Source: Bacteroidota bacterium (GTDB lineage Bacteria > Bacteroidota > Bacteroidia > Chitinophagales > Chitinophagaceae). Taken from it: 64,000 nt of DNA. The stretch is from assembly GCA_023422565.1 (NCBI GenBank), contig JAFAGR010000041.1, forward strand, positions 19,299-83,298, in the 5' to 3' direction. Both the position numbers and the translations under genes were made by a program. Under the pieces are notes generated by a model. It saw nothing but the letters and a program-made list of their open reading frames with translations. It was not told the DNA's origin and did not search any database. Shown here one piece after another: positions 60,254 to 64,000 of this stretch (position 1 is the first letter of the stretch; each line of letters starts with the position of its first letter).

Positions 60254-62377
60254 ATGCAGATCATTCAGTCTATTCGTGATAAAGGTGCGGCTATTGTTAT
60301 TATTGTTATTTCCTTAAGCCTTATCGGATTTATTTTGATGGATGCCAACCAGGGTGGTGGCATTTTTAATTCTATCAGCACAGATGTGGGAAAGGTGAAT
60401 GGCGAGAAGATAGAAATGAATGATTATAATAACCGCGTTCGCATGGCAGAGATGATGGAGCAGCAGCGTACAGGGCAGGCGGTTACCGGAGTTCGCACTT
60501 ACCAGTTGCGTGATGAAATGTGGAACCAGGTGGTTGCCGAAAAAGTTTTCGGTGCCGAGGCTGAGAAGCTGGGTATTCAATTTACTTCGAAAGAACTCTC
60601 CTATATATTATTAAGTAATGAACCTAATAATCCCTTGCTGCAGGAAGCACAACTACGTGATTCGGTAACGGGTAAGCTGAATATTGCCGAAGCGCAGAAG
60701 GCAATTGCCAACATCAAAAAATTTAAAGGAGAGCAAAAGGCAAATGTGGATGCGCAGATCATTGAACCGTTGAAACTTGGAGCGATGGTTGCAAAATACT
60801 CTGGCCTTTTAAGCGCCAGTGCTTACTACCCTGAATGGATGCGCAAGAAAGATGCGGCTGAAGCAAATTCTTATTCACATATTAGCTATGTGATGGTGCC
60901 TTACAGTGAAATGCCAGACAGCACATTTAAGGTTACCGATGCAGAGGTGAATGATTATGTGAAAAAGAACAAGGGTTTGTTCAAGCAGGAAGCAGGAAAG
61001 ATGGTTTCTTACATCACCTTTAGCCAGTTGCCCAATGCGGAAGACAGCGCGCGTACCGAAAACACATTGGCTTCTCTGCGTACTGAATTTGCGGCAGATT
61101 CAAATGTAAATGCATTTCTTTTGCGTAATTCTTCCGTAATTGAATACACCGACGAATTCAAACCGAAATCGGCATACGGCGATGTTCCGGTAGATTCCAT
61201 TATTGCAGCGAACGGAAATGTATACGGTCCCTTTGTTTCAGGAAATAATTATGTGATCGGAAAAATGGTGGCTTCGAAAAGTTTGCCGGACAGTGTTCGC
61301 GCACGCCATATCCTTATTCCGACACATGACCGCCAAACAGGCCAGCAACTTCGTGATGATTCATCGGCACACAGGCTTGCAGACAGTTTACTCGCCGTGT
61401 TGAATGCCGGCGGAAATTTTGCAGCCCTTGCCGCGCAGTATTCGTCTGACGGCAGCAAGGATAATGGTGGCGACCTCGGCACATTTGGATACGGGGCCAT
61501 GGTTGCGGAGTTTCAGGATTTTACTTTTAACAAGCCGGCAGGTTCGCGTGGCGTAGTAAGAACGCAATTTGGATGGCACGTGATAGAAGTGACCAATCAA
61601 AAAGATTTTAAACCCGCTTACAAAATAGCGCTGATGGCTAAAGAAATTTTGCCGGGCGATGTTACGATAAATGCGGCAAGCCTTAACGCTACAAAAGCTT
61701 CTTCATTGAAGGATGCGAAAAATCTTGCTGAATACGCCGCCAAGAACGGGTTATCACTTACGCAAAACCCAACGGTGGTAAAAGAGAACGATTATTCTAT
61801 CGGTACACTGCAGGATGCAAGGCAGCTTGTGCGCTGGGTTTCAGAAAACAAAGTGGGTGCAGTGAGCGAACCCTTTGCAGTGGGTGATAATTTTGTAGTA
61901 GCAACTATTGATAAGGCCTTTGAAGAAGGAATTCAGGATGCGGCCACTGCGCGTTCCGGCGCTGAAGCGATGATCATTAAAGAAAAGAAAGCTGAGGTGA
62001 TCATTAAAAAAATCGGCGCCAATCCAACCTTGGAATCAGCTGCTTCTGCCTACGGAAAGCAGGTAATGGAAGCGGGCCAGGATTCCACCCTTACCTTCAC
62101 CACCCAAATGATTCCCGGCGTGGGGATTGAGCCAAAAGTGGTGGGCGCATCATTCAACAAAAATTACCAGGGAAAACCGTCACCCGCATTTGGAGGTACA
62201 TCAGGAGTATTTGTGATAAAAGTGAATGCCATTGGAGAAAAGTTACCGGCCTCTGAAGAAGAAATTTTACAACGTACAACCACAAAAATGAATATGCTTC
62301 GTTCGCAAGTGGGCAATTGGTATGAAAATCTCCGGAAGCAGGCAAAAATAAAAGACAATCGAATCAATCATTATTGA
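60254..62377 (+). CDS. PpiD-like membrane-anchored foldase
   Basis: 707 residues. A single N-terminal membrane helix (GAAIVIIVISLSLIGFILMD), a SurA-N-like helical part (VNGEKIEMNDYNNRVRMAEMM) and one clear parvulin domain at about 345-450 (ARHILIPTHDRQ...YSSDGSKDNGGDLGTFGYGAMVAEFQDFTF...QFGWHVIEV). A second, divergent rotamase-like segment may lie C-terminal. Assists folding of exported proteins at the inner membrane. Strong promoter and terminator bracket it. Confidence 0.9.
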   Translation: MQIIQSIRDKGAAIVIIVISLSLIGFILMDANQGGGIFNSISTDVGKVNGEKIEMNDYNNRVRMAEMMEQQRTGQAVTGVRTYQLRDEMWNQVVAEKVFGAEAEKLGIQFTSKELSYILLSNEPNNPLLQEAQLRDSVTGKLNIAEAQKAIANIKKFKGEQKANVDAQIIEPLKLGAMVAKYSGLLSASAYYPEWMRKKDAAEANSYSHISYVMVPYSEMPDSTFKVTDAEVNDYVKKNKGLFKQEAGKMVSYITFSQLPNAEDSARTENTLASLRTEFAADSNVNAFLLRNSSVIEYTDEFKPKSAYGDVPVDSIIAANGNVYGPFVSGNNYVIGKMVASKSLPDSVRARHILIPTHDRQTGQQLRDDSSAHRLADSLLAVLNAGGNFAALAAQYSSDGSKDNGGDLGTFGYGAMVAEFQDFTFNKPAGSRGVVRTQFGWHVIEVTNQKDFKPAYKIALMAKEILPGDVTINAASLNATKASSLKDAKNLAEYAAKNGLSLTQNPTVVKENDYSIGTLQDARQLVRWVSENKVGAVSEPFAVGDNFVVATIDKAFEEGIQDAATARSGAEAMIIKEKKAEVIIKKIGANPTLESAASAYGKQVMEAGQDSTLTFTTQMIPGVGIEPKVVGASFNKNYQGKPSPAFGGTSGVFVIKVNAIGEKLPASEEEILQRTTTKMNMLRSQVGNWYENLRKQAKIKDNRINHY

Positions 62378-62401
62378 TCCTTTACCAAACTAACGCTTAG
62401 G

Positions 62402-62433
62402 CCGGCCTTCCAAAAAGAGGCCGGTTTTTTTTT
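62402..62433 (+). terminator. terminator of the ppiD-like gene
   Basis: CCGGCCT (62402-62408) pairs with AGGCCGG (62418-62424) and is followed by nine T, 25 bases after the stop. Confidence 0.88.
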
Positions 62434-62436
62434 GCG

Positions 62437-62444
62437 TAAATTTG
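62437..62444 (+). promoter_or_regulatory. TAnnTTTG -7 box, near-leaderless DUF2480 mRNA
   Basis: TAAATTTG ends 4 bases before the ATG at 62449, immediately after the upstream terminator. Confidence 0.45.
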
Positions 62445-62448
62445 TAGA

Positions 62449-62952
62449 ATGGAAACTATTGTAAACAAGGTTGCGGGGAGCGGGTTGGTGCAGCTTGACC
62501 TGGAGGAGTTTTTACCCGATGAACCGGTTGTTGTTTTTGACCTGAAAGACCATCTGTTCATGCAAATGATTTTGAAGGAAAAGGATTTCCGCGAAGCCAT
62601 GAAAAACCTGGACCGGAAGTTATATGAGGGGAAGGTAGTGGCGGTGACTTGTTCAGTGGATGCCGTGATTCCGATGTGGGCCTATATGCTTGTCGCTTCG
62701 GAACTTGAACCGGTTGCGGAAAAGGTTTACCTCGGAGATGAAAAGCAGGCAACTGAAAAATTTTTGCTGGAAAGGATCGCAGTAATGGATGTGAGGGGCT
62801 TTGAAAATAGTCGTGTGGTGGTTAAGGGTTGTGGAGAGAGGGAGATAGGGCCGGCGGCGTATGCGGAGGTAACGCGAAGGTTGAGGCCGGTGGTGAGGAG
62901 TATTATGTATGGAGAACCATGTAGTACCGTGCCGGTTTTTAAGAAAAAATAG
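62449..62952 (+). CDS. DUF2480 protein
   Basis: 167 residues: IVNKVAGSGLVQLDLEEF, FDLKDHLFMQMILKEKDFREAMKN, AVTCSVDAVIPMWAYMLVASEL and the end VKGCGERE...GEPCSTVPVFKKK match this Bacteroidota-specific family of unknown function. Conserved Cys residues near both ends of the second half could bind metal. Confidence 0.9.
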   Translation: METIVNKVAGSGLVQLDLEEFLPDEPVVVFDLKDHLFMQMILKEKDFREAMKNLDRKLYEGKVVAVTCSVDAVIPMWAYMLVASELEPVAEKVYLGDEKQATEKFLLERIAVMDVRGFENSRVVVKGCGEREIGPAAYAEVTRRLRPVVRSIMYGEPCSTVPVFKKK

Positions 62953-62987
62953 TCCCGTTTTTTTGTTCGGCTGTACGATTGATTAGT

Positions 62988-63862
62988 TAGGTATCCCTGT
63001 AGTTATCTTTTAAAGGTTTCCTCTTACCAGAATCGTCATCAGCGTGTGCCAGATTATCGGAATTTGCTTCCGGTAGTTGAGGCGAAAAAAAGACTCATTC
63101 ACGTAGCCCTGCATTTTTGATGTTGAACAATGATGGAGGCTTCCGGTCACCCATGTTTTAAAATTCCAAATCATTAAGCTGGGATTTTCTTCCATAAATT
63201 TTCCCGCAACAAGCTGACTATTGGAAAGCGAAGCTTTATCGGGCATTGAAATTCTGCCATGCCAGGAATGATCTTTTTTATTAAGACTTTTAGAAGCGCT
63301 GATCATAAGATTTGTACGCTGAAATCCATCCAAAAGTCTATTGCCCCTCAAAAGTGCTACGCTGTCCATCACATATTGTTGAACCTTACTTTCTGCTTTC
63401 TCAGTGCTTTCAAAGGCGGCGTCCAACGCCGCATGTATCTTGTACCTGAATAGTCGGACTGTTGAGGGCTGCACAGCAAATTCGCGCGCCAAGTCAAGTG
63501 ATGATCTTCCTTTTTTTAAAACCACTAATTGAAATGCAATTCCAAAGGCCGCCAATAGCGGGAATTTTATTTTGTGAAATGCGGTGTGGCAAGTAACCGA
63601 TTCATCAAAATCGCAAAGGCGGCATCGGGTGTGAAACCAGGTTGTTCCAGCCCAGTACCTATCAGAACCGCATTTGCGGCATCTGTAACCCTTACCCCAT
63701 TTTAATTCATAGAGATAATATCTGCAGTCGTTTTCACTCCGAAAATAATCATAAATCTCGATGGCTATTACCTTTAAACATGGGGTTGCGGTTTAAAGAA
63801 TAAAATTCTAAAACCTCCGTATCAATGTCAATTCCCCATTCTCGTGCTTTAAGGGTGCCTAT
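62988..63862. mobile_element. IS1595-type insertion sequence, decayed
   Basis: About 875 bases bounded by imperfect inverted ends: TAGGTATCCCT on the left (from 62988) and AGGGTGCCTA on the right (to 63861), which pair as TAGGYA(T)CCCT. It encloses one minus-strand transposase frame with a frameshift. A target-site duplication was not evident, so exact ends are approximate. Confidence 0.55.
63010..63781 (-). pseudogene. IS1595-family transposase, frameshifted near its start
   Basis: The ATG at 63781 reads MFKG and then stops after 10 codons; removing one G of the GG at 63771-63772 would restore MFKVIAIEIYDYF and join the long frame. That frame encodes a zinc ribbon (CRKCG...CRLCDF), the HTH-like RSSLDLAREFAVQPSTVRLF and the C-terminal NFKTWVTGSLHHCS...YVNESFFRLNYR typical of the ISXO2/IS1595 family. 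The central DDE part looks short, with no clear second Asp motif. It is unlikely to be active. Confidence 0.8.
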
Positions 63863-63893
63863 CTGTTCATTCGTGTATATTTAGTACGGATGA

Positions 63894-64000
63894 CTAAAAC
63901 CAGCCTCGCCGCTTAAAGAGAATAATCATAAATACCGGTACCAGAAGCATCACCCCCACCGAAATAAAAAACCCCCACTGATTATGCAACAATGGAATAC
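63894..64000 (-). CDS. C-terminal end of a CorA-like transporter, cut by the window
   Basis: 34 codons before a TAG, reading PLLHNQWGFFISVGVMLL then VPVFMIILFKRRGWF. A final membrane helix followed by a basic KRRGWF tail is the usual end of CorA-type Mg/Co transporters. The start lies beyond the right edge, so the call rests on this short tail only. Confidence 0.5.
   Translation of the reverse strand, partial: IPLLHNQWGFFISVGVMLLVPVFMIILFKRRGWF

Noticed and set aside
60085..60279. 64-codon plus-strand and 66-codon minus-strand frames near 60.1 kb
   Set aside because: They cover the ACTA-word run and the ppiD promoter; no coding signal.

Overview
The window is a gene-dense stretch of a Bacteroidota chromosome, most likely a Chitinophagaceae/Sphingobacteriia-type bacterium. 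Reasons: lineage-typical families (PorT-like outer-membrane barrels, DUF1801, DUF2007, DUF2480, a GH3-like adenylating enzyme, a PurF-like paralogue, TlpA/DUF5106 lipoprotein-type proteins), TAnnTTTG-type promoter boxes close to start codons, a scarcity of Shine-Dalgarno sequences, and short word-like intergenic repeats seen in this phylum. Nearly all of it is core housekeeping DNA; the only mobile DNA recognised is one decayed IS1595-type element near the right edge. Function calls rest on motifs and remembered family resemblance; no database search was possible.

Layout. 1-18 kb: a cut outer-membrane barrel, a PurF-like protein, S1/P1 nuclease, small conserved proteins, a c-type cytochrome, SixA-like phosphatase, an EamA permease, a tandem palindromic repeat array, recA, a carbonic anhydrase/SulP pair, an exported methyltransferase-TPR protein, fabG, GH3, lptB, a lipoprotein, metF and a PorT-like barrel. 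18-31 kb: composite hairpin repeats, an exported rotamase and a TlpA-like protein, rlmD, a rhomboid protease followed by a pseudo-rhomboid, several small or secreted proteins, cysS, an AlkA-like glycosylase and fRMsr. 31-45 kb: copper-binding four-helix protein, a tight three-gene cluster (unknown protein, cytosolic trypsin-like protease with zinc ribbon, recX), dnaN, a region rich in RNA-like structure, kdsB, ssb, a tandem duplication of a small GIY-YIG nuclease gene beside tRNA-Phe, and recQ. 45-59 kb: kdsD, a GDP-mannose pyrophosphorylase, a transglutaminase-like protein, an aminotransferase, lysA, a sugar dehydrogenase-like protein, mnmG, ybeY, feoA, nadD, chrA, a 2OG-Fe(II) oxygenase and nadA. 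59-64 kb: a gene-free 0.8-kb region with DnaA-box-like sequences, a PpiD-like foldase, a DUF2480 protein, the broken IS element and the 3' end of a CorA-like gene.

How it fits together. The genes serve DNA replication and repair (recA, recX, recQ, dnaN, ssb, AlkA), LPS/Kdo and nucleotide-sugar synthesis (kdsB, kdsD, lptB, GMP), NAD synthesis (nadA, nadD), tRNA/rRNA maturation (mnmG, ybeY, rlmD, cysS) and envelope protein folding (two rotamases, TlpA). The most interesting chromosomal-scale signal is the co-location, within about 5 kb, of two parS-like 14-mers upstream of mnmG and a DnaA-box cluster between divergent nadA and ppiD: this looks like the replication origin. The best candidates for undescribed biology are the protease/partner/recX cluster, the tRNA-terminator-GIY-YIG repeat unit, the hairpin-A-tract composite repeats and the structured element at 36.0 kb.
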